A DNA stretch of 7,029 bases from Acidobacteriota bacterium (GCA_021804195.1 JAJZKJ010000111.1:1-7029), one strand, 5' to 3'; numbered from the stretch's first letter, positions 1 through 6,834 are shown. The notes: generated from the sequence alone by a model not told the origin. Program-made: numbers and translations.

Positions 1-2740
1 CATAGTTGGCGCGCAGGTTGAAAGGGTTAATCGGCCGCCCGCCATAAGACATATCGGCATTTTGTTCGATGCCCAGCGCGTGCGACCAGGTATAATTCAC
101 GAGCGAAGTCAGGCCGTCGCTGACACGATGCCGGTAAGTGATCTGCAGGGCATTGTAATTGCTGTAGCCCACCGGACGATTCAGCTGAATCGAGGCAAAA
201 TTCGGATAGTAGGGCCGGCGCTGATTGAGATTGGCTTCCGTGGATTGGCCCGGAATATACAGAGGAGTGTTAATGCCTAAAAAAGTCTGCTCATTGTAGG
301 AATGGTCCCCCACATAGGCAATTTGGATTCCGTCGTTGCGGTCAATCTGATGCTGGATATTAAAGTTCCACTGTTCGGTAGTGGGAATTTTCGAGTTTTG
401 GGAAAAAAAGTCGCCCACGGTCAAGGGCGTGGAAAAGGTCACCGCATCGCGCTGCGCCGCCGACGCGGTGGGGAGTACGGGCCTAAACGGAAAGGGATCG
501 GTTTGACCCTGATAGGGGTTTTGAAAACTGGGCGGGGTAACCAGATTGGCCCCGAAGCCGTACGGCGGGGAAAGGTTATTATCTCCCGAGAATATCATCA
601 TGGCATTGTGGAAGACACCGTATGCGCCGCGCACCGACCAGGTCTTGGCTCCGAAGGGCGCCCAGGCGAATCCAAATCTCGGCTCGAACACGTTCCAGTA
701 GGGCGCATGATAATAGGAAGTCACGCCCGGGTCGCCCTGATAGACCAGGCCGCGCGGAGCATTGGGAAATATAACGGACTGCTGGCCGGGAATAAACATG
801 GAGTTCTCGCCGTTCAGCAGCCGCTCGTAAAACTCTGGCTCCCAACGCAGGCCCAGATCCAGGGTAAAATCCGGCTTCAAGCGCCAGTCATCCTGAAAAT
901 ACATGGAATAGGACTGGCCCAGCAGCGGAATGTACCCCCCGGACCCCTGGCTGAAATTAATCGGCAGGCCAAGAAGAAAATCGGAAAAACCATAGCCGGA
1001 AATCTGGCTGTTGAAATTGAATGAACCGCTGGTATCAAAAGCGGTATGGTTGATGAATTTCATGACTTGCGCGCTGCCGCCAAAATTCATGCTCTGGTTG
1101 CCATAAATCCAGCTCATGTTGTCTTTGAATTCAGCCAGGTCACGCGGCCAGTGCAGCACCCCAGGGGTGCAAATGCAGAACCCGCCCCCCGGCCCGTCCA
1201 CAGCGATGGACCACTGCTGCGGTAGGTTGGACGGAATTACATATTTCGCGCCAAAACTTGTGATGGAGGGATTGCCGGGAATATTCGGCTGCTGATTGAA
1301 GGAATACCGCAAGATGCCGAGCGTTGCATCATTGAGCAAGTCCGGGGTGAACACATGGGTTTCGTCCAAACTGAATGTTTGGTCATGATCATTCGTACCG
1401 GAATAGAGCAGCGGGAATCCACCGTTTCCGTAGGAGGAATCGCGCGTCAAATTATAAGTTAGGCTCACATGATCATTGGGATTGAGCTGATAATCCAATT
1501 TCGTGAGCCATTCATCGGAGCTGCCCCGCGTATTGGGCCCAAAGATCAGGTTGCCATAGGCGCCTCCGCTTGTGACCGGACTGCCGGAGAAAGAAAACTC
1601 ATGGGTGGGCGGCGGCATAAAAGTCTGCAGTATCTTTGCCGCCATGGGATTAATCCGGTTTTGCGGAATAATATTGCCGGGGAAGGGATTGCCGGTCGTG
1701 GGATCAATAATGGGGAAGCCGACCCCGGAGAAATTCCCCTGCCGTTCCGCCATGGTGGGAATATAACTTTGCACGCCCACATTGGAGCTGGCGCTGCTGC
1801 GCCCGCCCTGATAGGAGACGAAGAAAAAGGCCTTGTTTTTCAGAATCGGACCGCCCAGCGTGCCGCCAAAGATGCTGCGATGATACGGAGGCACCTGGGA
1901 GCGCTTCAAGCCCACGGTTTGCGGTGGCAGGGCATCCAATTGCTGGGTGCGGTAATACTCGTAAGCCGAGCCATGGAAACGGTTGCTGCCGGAGCGGGTT
2001 TCCACCAGGACCTGTCCTGCCTCATCATGCCCGTACTTGGCGCTATATCCATTGGAGATCACGGTGAATTCCTGCACCGCATCGGGATTGGGCAAGGGCG
2101 GAAACGCCTGCATTTGGGTAAAGGCTGGATCATTGACGGACAGGCCGTTCACTTCATAGTTGCTGTGTCCGCCGCGGCTGCCATTCAGACTCAGGCCGCC
2201 AATGGTTCCCGAAGCTGCTCCGGGCACTAAAAACTGCAACTCCCCAAGGCTGCGGTCCATTAAGGGGAGCTGTTCGACAAACCGGCGCGGGATGGTGGTC
2301 TTCAGGCTGGCGACCTTGGTGTCCACCATGGGCGCCCGGGTATGTACGGTGATGGTTTGGGTCACTGCGCCCGGATGCAGAACGATATTGATTAAAGCGC
2401 TGCGGGCGACCCGCAAGACGTAGCCTCGCACGAGGAACGTGGAGAACCCAGCATGCCGGGCCGTGACGGAATAGCGCCCGATCGGCAGATTGGGCAGGCT
2501 GAATTCACCCTGGGCATTCGACGCCGTGACCCACACATGGTTCGTGCCCAGATTTTTGGCCTGGACGCGAACGCCCGGAACCACCGCCCCCGAACTATCG
2601 CGCACCGTGCCATACATGGAGGCGCGGGATCCGACCTGCCCCCATGCGGCTGCCGCGCACGCCCAGAACAACAAGGCCATGCCAAGCCCGCGGTGCAATC
2701 CCATTTTTTTGCAACGTCCACCCTGGTTCGCGACCGTCAT
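1..2740 (-). CDS. TonB-dependent receptor, Oar-like, with N-terminal carboxypeptidase-regulatory domain (3' end cut by window edge)
   Basis: Outer-membrane beta-barrel transporter expected to import a ligand with TonB energy; the substrate is unknown. The reading frame is open from ATG 2740 to base 1, giving 913 residues without a stop. Residues 1-35 are a signal peptide (basic start, hydrophobic MALLFWACAAAAWG, likely cut near Gln35). Residues about 40-130 form a carboxypeptidase-regulatory-like domain (GTVRDSSGAVVPGVRV, then GEFSLPNLPIGRYSV). Residues about 137-250 form the plug (LNGSRGGHSNYEVNGLSVND, then AVQEFTVISNGYSAKYG). The rest is barrel with the family's usual phrases: FGGTLGGPILKNKAFFF, FQDDWRLKPDFTLDLGLRWE near residue 620 and NYTWSHALG near 885. 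Family members usually run to 1,000-1,250 residues, so roughly 100-300 are missing. I see no clear TonB box, which is common in Oar-like proteins. The start is supported by AAGGAGAA at 2746-2753. The gene has its own promoter and follows the sulfatase-like gene on the same strand. Confidence 0.93.
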   Translation of the reverse strand, partial: MTVANQGGRCKKMGLHRGLGMALLFWACAAAAWGQVGSRASMYGTVRDSSGAVVPGVRVQAKNLGTNHVWVTASNAQGEFSLPNLPIGRYSVTARHAGFSTFLVRGYVLRVARSALINIVLHPGAVTQTITVHTRAPMVDTKVASLKTTIPRRFVEQLPLMDRSLGELQFLVPGAASGTIGGLSLNGSRGGHSNYEVNGLSVNDPAFTQMQAFPPLPNPDAVQEFTVISNGYSAKYGHDEAGQVLVETRSGSNRFHGSAYEYYRTQQLDALPPQTVGLKRSQVPPYHRSIFGGTLGGPILKNKAFFFVSYQGGRSSASSNVGVQSYIPTMAERQGNFSGVGFPIIDPTTGNPFPGNIIPQNRINPMAAKILQTFMPPPTHEFSFSGSPVTSGGAYGNLIFGPNTRGSSDEWLTKLDYQLNPNDHVSLTYNLTRDSSYGNGGFPLLYSGTNDHDQTFSLDETHVFTPDLLNDATLGILRYSFNQQPNIPGNPSITSFGAKYVIPSNLPQQWSIAVDGPGGGFCICTPGVLHWPRDLAEFKDNMSWIYGNQSMNFGGSAQVMKFINHTAFDTSGSFNFNSQISGYGFSDFLLGLPINFSQGSGGYIPLLGQSYSMYFQDDWRLKPDFTLDLGLRWEPEFYERLLNGENSMFIPGQQSVIFPNAPRGLVYQGDPGVTSYYHAPYWNVFEPRFGFAWAPFGAKTWSVRGAYGVFHNAMMIFSGDNNLSPPYGFGANLVTPPSFQNPYQGQTDPFPFRPVLPTASAAQRDAVTFSTPLTVGDFFSQNSKIPTTEQWNFNIQHQIDRNDGIQIAYVGDHSYNEQTFLGINTPLYIPGQSTEANLNQRRPYYPNFASIQLNRPVGYSNYNALQITYRHRVSDGLTSLVNYTWSHALGIEQNADMSYGGRPINPFNLRANY

Positions 2741-2819
2741 TGCGATTCTCCTTTTTTAACTGCGCCGCCTGACTCACCGCCGCCGTTTCCGGCTTGGCCG
2801 GGAGCACCAATCCACATGG
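2741..2819 (-). other. Leader of the TonB receptor mRNA
   Basis: This is the predicted 5' untranslated region, about 79 nt, between the likely transcription start and ATG 2740. It contains a small perfect hairpin, CCGGC-loop-GCCGG at 2789-2801, a purine-rich GC stretch, and then a strong ribosome binding site AAGGAGAA (2746-2753), with GGAG seven bases before the ATG. I tried to match known riboswitch cores (cobalamin, TPP, SAM, c-di-GMP) by eye and found none. Confidence 0.4.
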
Positions 2820-2825
2820 GAACCT

Positions 2826-2854
2826 ACATTAATGCAAACCCTTTATCGTGTCAA
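2826..2854 (-). promoter_or_regulatory. Sigma70-type promoter of the TonB receptor gene
   Basis: Read on the minus strand there is a perfect -35 box TTGACA (2854-2849), a spacer of exactly 17 bp, and a -10 box TAATGT (2831-2826). Transcription would start near 2819. The element stands out as an AT-rich patch between GC-rich genes and points at the receptor start codon. The prediction comes from consensus match and position only. Confidence 0.75.
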
Positions 2855-2893
2855 CAAAAAATTTTTAAAATATATTTCAATTATTTTATGATT
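2855..2893 (-). promoter_or_regulatory. AT-rich tract upstream of the -35 box, possible UP element
   Basis: A 39-bp stretch made almost entirely of A and T lies directly upstream of the TTGACA box, in an otherwise GC-rich region. Runs of A and T just upstream of -35 are bound by the C-terminal domain of RNA polymerase alpha and raise promoter strength. That role is inferred from composition and position. The tract could also simply be a bent or easily melted spacer. Confidence 0.45.
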
Positions 2894-2931
2894 CTGCTCC
2901 GAGGCCAACTGGGCTGCTCCGGAACGCCAGA

Positions 2932-2967
2932 CCGGCGTACGCGAGGTTGCCTCCCGCGCAACGCCGG
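2932..2967 (-). terminator. GC-rich hairpin downstream of the sulfatase-like gene (weak terminator candidate)
   Basis: CCGGCGT at 2932-2938 pairs with ACGCCGG at 2961-2967 (7 bp), with further CGCG/CGCG pairing inside after a small bulge. It begins 15 nt past the stop codon of the sulfatase-like gene. No U-tract follows on the minus strand, so it does not meet the usual rule for an intrinsic terminator. It could be a transcript-stabilising 3' structure instead. Confidence 0.3.
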
Positions 2968-2981
2968 CCCGGCCTTCCGCT

Positions 2982-4928
2982 TTATGGCCGCCGCGGCCCG
3001 CGGCGGCTCAAGGCCTGCAGACGCTGGAATTTCACCGCCCCGGCCACCACGGGACCGTTGGCGAGGTTCGTCAACTCAACTGAAATGGGATCGTAAAACC
3101 GGCCCAGCAGATTCCAGCGCCCCTGATGCAGGTTCTGGTTCACGGGATAGGAAAGGCTGCCGCCCTTAAAACGCACGGTATAATCGGCGTCGGTGGCCAG
3201 TTTCTGCCGCGGATTGCCGGTGCCGCCATTCCAAATGTAAATGTCATACCAGCCGGTAAAGGGCGTGTCAAAACGCCAGATGTTCCACTGGGTGGCCGGG
3301 CCGGGTCGGGTCCAATAGGCCAGTCCGCCATAATTTTGATCCCCTCGGGCCAGCGACCATTGCCGGCCGGTGAGTTGAAACGCCGAGCCGGAATGCGTCC
3401 AAACCACCAGCCGGTGCGGAGCCAAGGCCTCCAGCCCGCGCGAGTCCCGCTGCTGCAGCACGGCCAGGGATAAATTATTGCGCCAGTCGGGATAGGACTT
3501 GGCCTGCCGGATCATGGCCTGGATGTGCCGGTCCAGCGCCGCTTTCAAGCGCGCCGCCACTTCCGGGATCAGCCCGCAGATATTGTGTTTTTCCGCCGGA
3601 TCCCGCAAATCATTAAAGCACTGAATTTTGCCGCTGCGCAGGCTTTCGATCAGCTTATACCGGGGGGTGCGGATGGAATACTGTGGCTGGATCGCCGTCT
3701 CCTCGCCATAGACATAGCGATGCACCTGGCGTTTTTGCCCGGTAAGTAGCGGACGCAGGCTTTTGCCATCCAGATATTTGGGCACCGGCAGGTGCTCCAG
3801 GTTGAGGACGGTCGGCACAATGTCATACTGCCCCACGATGGCGTTGACGCGTTTGCCGGCGGGGATGCCGGCGCCCCACATGATCAAAGGCACATGCTGA
3901 TCGGTGTCATACAGCGAACGGTGGTCGTCGGTGTTGAAGTGACGGGGATGGGAATAGACCAGTTGGCCGTGATCGGAGAGGAAGATGACGATGGTGTTCT
4001 TGCGCAGCCCCAGGGCGCGGATCGTATGTATCAGCTTGCCGACATAATGATCCATATACAGGATCTTGGCGGCATAGAGCTCCTTCAAGCGCTGAATCGC
4101 CCGCGGATTGCCCATCTTGGCCAGGGCATGCAGCAGAACGCTGTCCTTGTGATTGCGCTCATTCAGGCCGGGATAATCCTCTGGCGTCTTGAACAAGTCA
4201 TAGCGGGCGGGCGCATTGTAGGGCGAATGCGGCTCCATGTAATGCACCCACAGAAAGAACCGCTGCTGGTCGTGCTGCCGGATCCAGTTTTGCGCCCATC
4301 GGGTGGTTCCGGGCGCGGTCAGATAATACGGACTCACGCCATGCGGATGGCCCGGCACGCGGAGCTGGTATCCCGCATAAAACTTGAAGGTGTTCCAGCC
4401 CCGGGTGGCCAGATCCCAAATCGCCCAGCAATTGGCGACATCGGCCGCGGTGGTGAACCCATGCGCTTGCAGCATCTCCGACAAGACCGGCTTATGGGGC
4501 GAAAGCCGCAAAAAGCCCGGCACGGGCGGAATTTTGCCGAAGGTCATCGGCCGGGTGATATATTTTCCGCAGCTTTCGTAAGGCGGCAGTGTCATGCCGT
4601 GCACGGTGGGAAATAATCCGGTCAGAATGGTGGCGAAAGAGGGAGTGGTCCAACTGCCGGCGGAATAGGCCCGCAGAAACAGCGTGCCTTGCCGCGCCAG
4701 GCGGTCAATATTGGGCGTATCCGGCCAGGCATTGCCGTACGTGTGCAGCATAGTGGCACGCACCTGGTCGGGCGTAATCAGCACGATGTTATACGGCGCC
4801 CGCGCCGCGGGAGCCGCGGGGGGCGTGCTGGCCTGCAGGCGGCCGGCGCACGCGCCCAGCAGCCACAGCCCGGCCAGAGCGCAGAGAGCCGATGTTTTCG
4901 CGCGGTCAGAGTGAAACGGAAGAGTCAT
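2982..4928 (-). CDS. Sulfatase-like (alkaline phosphatase superfamily) lipoprotein with C-terminal golvesin-like domain
   Basis: Exported hydrolase of 648 residues. The lipobox LGAC puts the lipidated Cys at 27, so it is probably membrane-anchored in the periplasm or at the surface. The sulfatase fold spans about 45-470: Asp54-Gln55 (ITPDQVR), GSWTTPSFATILTG at 91-104, HYMEPHSPY at 229-237, SDHG with Asp319-His320, HVPLIMWG at 345-352 and YKLI near 424. In the signature C/S-x-P-S-R the nucleophile position is Thr94 and the Arg is Phe98, so formylglycine cannot form. The metal ligands (Asp-Gln plus Asp-His) resemble phosphonate monoester/phosphodiester hydrolases more than classical arylsulfatases, from memory. 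The substrate is therefore open: sulfate ester, phosphodiester or a transferase reaction. Residues about 506-637 match a golvesin C-terminal-like domain (GWYDIYIWNG, ADYTV, VNQN, GRWNLLG, VVAGAVKF). ATG 4928 is preferred over TTG 4934 because AAGGA (4936-4940) sits 7 nt before the ATG. Confidence 0.88.
   Translation of the reverse strand: MTLPFHSDRAKTSALCALAGLWLLGACAGRLQASTPPAAPAARAPYNIVLITPDQVRATMLHTYGNAWPDTPNIDRLARQGTLFLRAYSAGSWTTPSFATILTGLFPTVHGMTLPPYESCGKYITRPMTFGKIPPVPGFLRLSPHKPVLSEMLQAHGFTTAADVANCWAIWDLATRGWNTFKFYAGYQLRVPGHPHGVSPYYLTAPGTTRWAQNWIRQHDQQRFFLWVHYMEPHSPYNAPARYDLFKTPEDYPGLNERNHKDSVLLHALAKMGNPRAIQRLKELYAAKILYMDHYVGKLIHTIRALGLRKNTIVIFLSDHGQLVYSHPRHFNTDDHRSLYDTDQHVPLIMWGAGIPAGKRVNAIVGQYDIVPTVLNLEHLPVPKYLDGKSLRPLLTGQKRQVHRYVYGEETAIQPQYSIRTPRYKLIESLRSGKIQCFNDLRDPAEKHNICGLIPEVAARLKAALDRHIQAMIRQAKSYPDWRNNLSLAVLQQRDSRGLEALAPHRLVVWTHSGSAFQLTGRQWSLARGDQNYGGLAYWTRPGPATQWNIWRFDTPFTGWYDIYIWNGGTGNPRQKLATDADYTVRFKGGSLSYPVNQNLHQGRWNLLGRFYDPISVELTNLANGPVVAGAVKFQRLQALSRRGPRRP
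2987..3007 (-). other. Perfect 9-bp GC hairpin at the 3' end of the sulfatase-like gene
   Basis: GCCGCCGCG (2987-2995) and CGCGGCGGC (2999-3007) are perfect reverse complements with a 3-base loop. The hairpin ends three bases before the TAA stop (2984-2982) and encodes the Arg-rich tail RRGPRRP. It is too GC-rich to be a neutral coding stretch. It may protect the mRNA 3' end or slow ribosomes and polymerase, but no U-tract follows. Confidence 0.5.
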
Positions 4929-4935
4929 ATGCAAG

Positions 4936-4940
4936 TCCTT
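4936..4940 (-). promoter_or_regulatory. Ribosome binding site deciding the start of the sulfatase-like gene
   Basis: AAGGA on the minus strand lies 7 nt before ATG 4928. The alternative in-frame TTG at 4934 would begin only one base after the site, too close for initiation, so the ATG is chosen. Confidence 0.6.
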
Positions 4941-4957
4941 CGGCGTGGGGTTGGCCG

Positions 4958-5048
4958 TCGCGGCAGGGGTGAAACAACTGCCGGGTACGGCACGGAATCC
5001 AACGATAATATACTTATAAAATATTTTTGTGTCAATACCCTGCCGCGA
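4958..5048. repeat. 11-bp perfect inverted repeat bracketing the sulfatase-like gene promoter
   Basis: TCGCGGCAGGG at 4958-4968 is the exact reverse complement of CCCTGCCGCGA at 5038-5048; the 69 bp between them hold the whole promoter. The upstream arm ends 2 bp before the -35 box and the downstream arm lies in the leader, about 38 bp after the -10 box. This placement suits a regulator binding two opposed half-sites, or a hairpin-forming border, but neither is proven. I see no copy near the other genes. Confidence 0.55.
5007..5035 (-). promoter_or_regulatory. Sigma70-type promoter of the sulfatase-like gene
   Basis: On the minus strand a perfect TTGACA (5035-5030) is followed by a 17-bp AT-rich spacer and TATATT (5012-5007). 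Transcription would start near 5000, leaving a leader of about 72 nt before ATG 4928. It shares the heptamer TTGACAC and the spacing with the receptor promoter, suggesting the same sigma factor. Confidence 0.75.
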
Positions 5049-5156
5049 TGGGACCGCCCCCGTCCGGGCTGGCGGCTTGCCTTGCGCAGGGTCTCAAGCG
5101 CTCGCCCAAGCGCGGCGCGTTCCACTCCTGTGCTTAGAATTCATCTGATAAAGCCA

Positions 5157-5185
5157 GGAGAATTTTGGCCGCATGCCAACTCTCC
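5157..5185 (-). terminator. Hairpin downstream of the putative glycoside hydrolase gene (weak terminator candidate)
   Basis: On the minus strand GGAGA pairs with TCTCC and, inside a small internal loop, TTGGC pairs with GCCAA around a 5-base loop, giving 5 + 5 bp. It starts 32 nt past the TAG stop of the gene ending at 5218. Only a short T-containing run (GGCTTTATC) follows, so termination would be weak at best. Confidence 0.35.
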
Positions 5186-5217
5186 CAAACCGACCCGCAC
5201 CATTGGTCAGACAGGTT

Positions 5218-6834
5218 CTAATGGCCCGCAATCAGCGAAACCAGAAATGGGCGCAGGCGCAGGCGCGTGAGCGCCGGAGCAAAACGGTGAGCGGGCGGGC
5301 GATAGATCACCGCGACCTGGGCATTGCCGCGCGTGCGTATATACAAGGTGTTGCGGCCGTTATACCAAGCCCCTGGCTGCTGGCCCACAAAGTGATGAAA
5401 GGTTGGCTGCAGGGGCATGCGCCGGCCGTCAATTTTCACCAGCGCGGGAAATTTTCTCGGTCCGGGATTAAAAACTGCCATCAATGCCGTGCCTTGAGGC
5501 GCATACATATGACGCACCCGATATACCAGTTCGGTTTGATTCACGGACCGGGGCAATACCGGAGTTTTCCAGGTAATTTGGGAGTCGCCCCGCCACTGCA
5601 CGCCGGCGTTGTGGCGCAAACTGCTGGCCTGAACTTGTCCCTGCCGGTTCAACACAAACATGCCGTAGGTATCGCGGATTGCCCGGGAAACAGGCAACGA
5701 ACGCCAGCCCGACACGGCATGGAAAAACGCCGCTGCCGCCTTCCCTTGCGGGCTCAGCGTGCCAAACCGGGTAAAAACCGCATTATCCGCCTCGAGTTCG
5801 AAGCGGTCGCCACCGTAGGCCCAATCATAGGCAAAGGCCAGCATATATTCGCTGGGAGGATTCAAATGGGGCGGAAACGCATGATGCGTCAGGGCATCAA
5901 TGGCAAAATTTTGCACCGACCACGCAATTCTTCTGGCCTGGTGGCTGCGGAAGAGATGCTCTTCCACCCGCCAGTTACGATCCAGAACCGGGCCTTCGTT
6001 ATCTTCCACGGTGGGAATGGCAATCCCGGAATGATGCCGAATGAAGGGCAGCCACGAACGCAGCCAATGGGTGCTGCCCGTGCCCACCATGAGCGGCCGC
6101 TGCTGGTGCGCCACCCACGCGAGCAGCGCATGCCAGGCCGGGCTGTGCCGCACCCGGGGCGTTTCGCCGATATACATGCCCCAGAACATATGCGGCGCGG
6201 CCTGGACAAGAGCCTGCATTTGCCGGGGGGTAAACCAAAGATCGTAGCCCACGTTGGCCGGCGTGAAGGGCGGTTTTTGGGCAGGTGAAGTCAGGCTGCA
6301 GCATACCAGGTATTCATTGGCATGGGTGATCGGCAGATAAGGGCGGTTCCCGACCGGGGAACAATTCTTGGCGGCGGCCCATTTGCGCGTCAGGTTATGC
6401 TGCGGCATATAGCAAGGGCCGGCCAGCTCCATGATGAACGGCACCCGATACCGCTCCAGCCGGGTCATCGCGTACTTCAAGGATTGAAAACTGGGGAAAT
6501 CCCCCGGCCAGACATGAATCGCCCAGCGATGGCCAAACGAAAGCGTCGCCTGCGCCCGAATGCTGCGCAGCAGGGTAGCCCTGCCGCAGATGGGGCAAGC
6601 GATGCCCGCATAGGGCGGCTGCGCGTGATAGCCGCGAAAACCGTTGAATAAAATGTCCGTCAAGTCCAGAATCATCAGAGGACCCGGGCCGGCGGGAAAG
6701 GCGCCGCGGAGCGCCCGGCCCGAAAGCGCCGCGCTGCGTGCTGGGCTCCGATGGCAGGCTATCATGATCGCATTTCCCACCAGTACAAGCATGAGGGCCG
6801 CGGCCTGCAAGCGGGATCTTCTGTTGTTTCGCAT
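5218..6834 (-). CDS. Exported putative glycoside hydrolase, GH98-like (tentative), probable lipoprotein
   Basis: Protein of 538 residues with an unconfirmed function. Residues 1-27 look like a lipoprotein signal (RNNRRSR, hydrophobic ALMLVLVG, then IMIAC with Cys27; Met at -3 is not ideal). Residues about 53-385 read like a TIM-barrel hydrolase: alternating strands such as MILDLTD, WAIHVWP, VPFIMELAG, MFWGMYIGET, RPLMVGTG and YDWAYGGDRFELE. Acidic catalytic candidates are Glu224 in YIGET, Asp278 or Glu280, and Glu346 or Glu348. The order (Glu strand, helix, hydrophobic strand with GTGSTHW, late GG-acidic strand, then FGTLSPQGKAAAAFF) resembles GH98 enzymes as I remember them. Residues about 385-515 look like beta-sandwich. 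Six Cys (80, 83, 141, 158, 178, 179) may form disulfides. ATG 6834 has AGGGAG six bases upstream and is preferred over TTG 6864. Another GH clan A family or an inactive homologue is possible. Confidence 0.8.
   Translation of the reverse strand: MRNNRRSRLQAAALMLVLVGNAIMIACHRSPARSAALSGRALRGAFPAGPGPLMILDLTDILFNGFRGYHAQPPYAGIACPICGRATLLRSIRAQATLSFGHRWAIHVWPGDFPSFQSLKYAMTRLERYRVPFIMELAGPCYMPQHNLTRKWAAAKNCSPVGNRPYLPITHANEYLVCCSLTSPAQKPPFTPANVGYDLWFTPRQMQALVQAAPHMFWGMYIGETPRVRHSPAWHALLAWVAHQQRPLMVGTGSTHWLRSWLPFIRHHSGIAIPTVEDNEGPVLDRNWRVEEHLFRSHQARRIAWSVQNFAIDALTHHAFPPHLNPPSEYMLAFAYDWAYGGDRFELEADNAVFTRFGTLSPQGKAAAAFFHAVSGWRSLPVSRAIRDTYGMFVLNRQGQVQASSLRHNAGVQWRGDSQITWKTPVLPRSVNQTELVYRVRHMYAPQGTALMAVFNPGPRKFPALVKIDGRRMPLQPTFHHFVGQQPGAWYNGRNTLYIRTRGNAQVAVIYRPPAHRFAPALTRLRLRPFLVSLIAGH
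6356..6454 (-). repeat. Inverted repeat, inner arm (inside the putative glycoside hydrolase gene)
   Basis: These 99 bases code for residues 128 to 159 of the 538-residue protein (from RYRVPFIMELAG to KNCS), plus partial codons at each edge. Their exact reverse complement forms the last 99 bases of the window. The gene reads without interruption through this arm, so it is the native copy. Confidence 0.95.

Noticed and set aside
302..2230. Plus-strand open frames at 302-1024 and 1469-2230
   Set aside because: Both are antisense to the TonB receptor, which reads continuously on the minus strand with recognisable plug and barrel motifs.
2453..3169. Plus-strand open frame of 238 codons spanning the receptor start, its promoter and the end of the sulfatase-like gene
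   Set aside because: It crosses an AT-rich promoter island and two gene ends, and its protein changes composition abruptly; no domain is visible.
3792..4616. Open frame of 274 codons on the plus strand
   Set aside because: Antisense to the conserved core of the sulfatase-like gene, whose motifs are all on the minus strand; a shadow frame.
4929..4934. TTG 4934 as start of the sulfatase-like gene
   Set aside because: The ribosome binding site AAGGA is only one base away from it, while ATG 4928 has normal 7-nt spacing.
4925..5125. Minus-strand open frame of 66 codons in the gap upstream of the sulfatase-like gene
   Set aside because: It contains the promoter of that gene and overlaps its start; Arg-rich translation with no motif and no good ribosome binding site.
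5173..6288. Open frame of 371 codons on the plus strand
   Set aside because: It lies antisense to the putative hydrolase gene, has no family-like motifs, no ribosome binding site, and a low-complexity Arg/Gly/His-rich composition typical of the reverse strand of a GC-rich gene.
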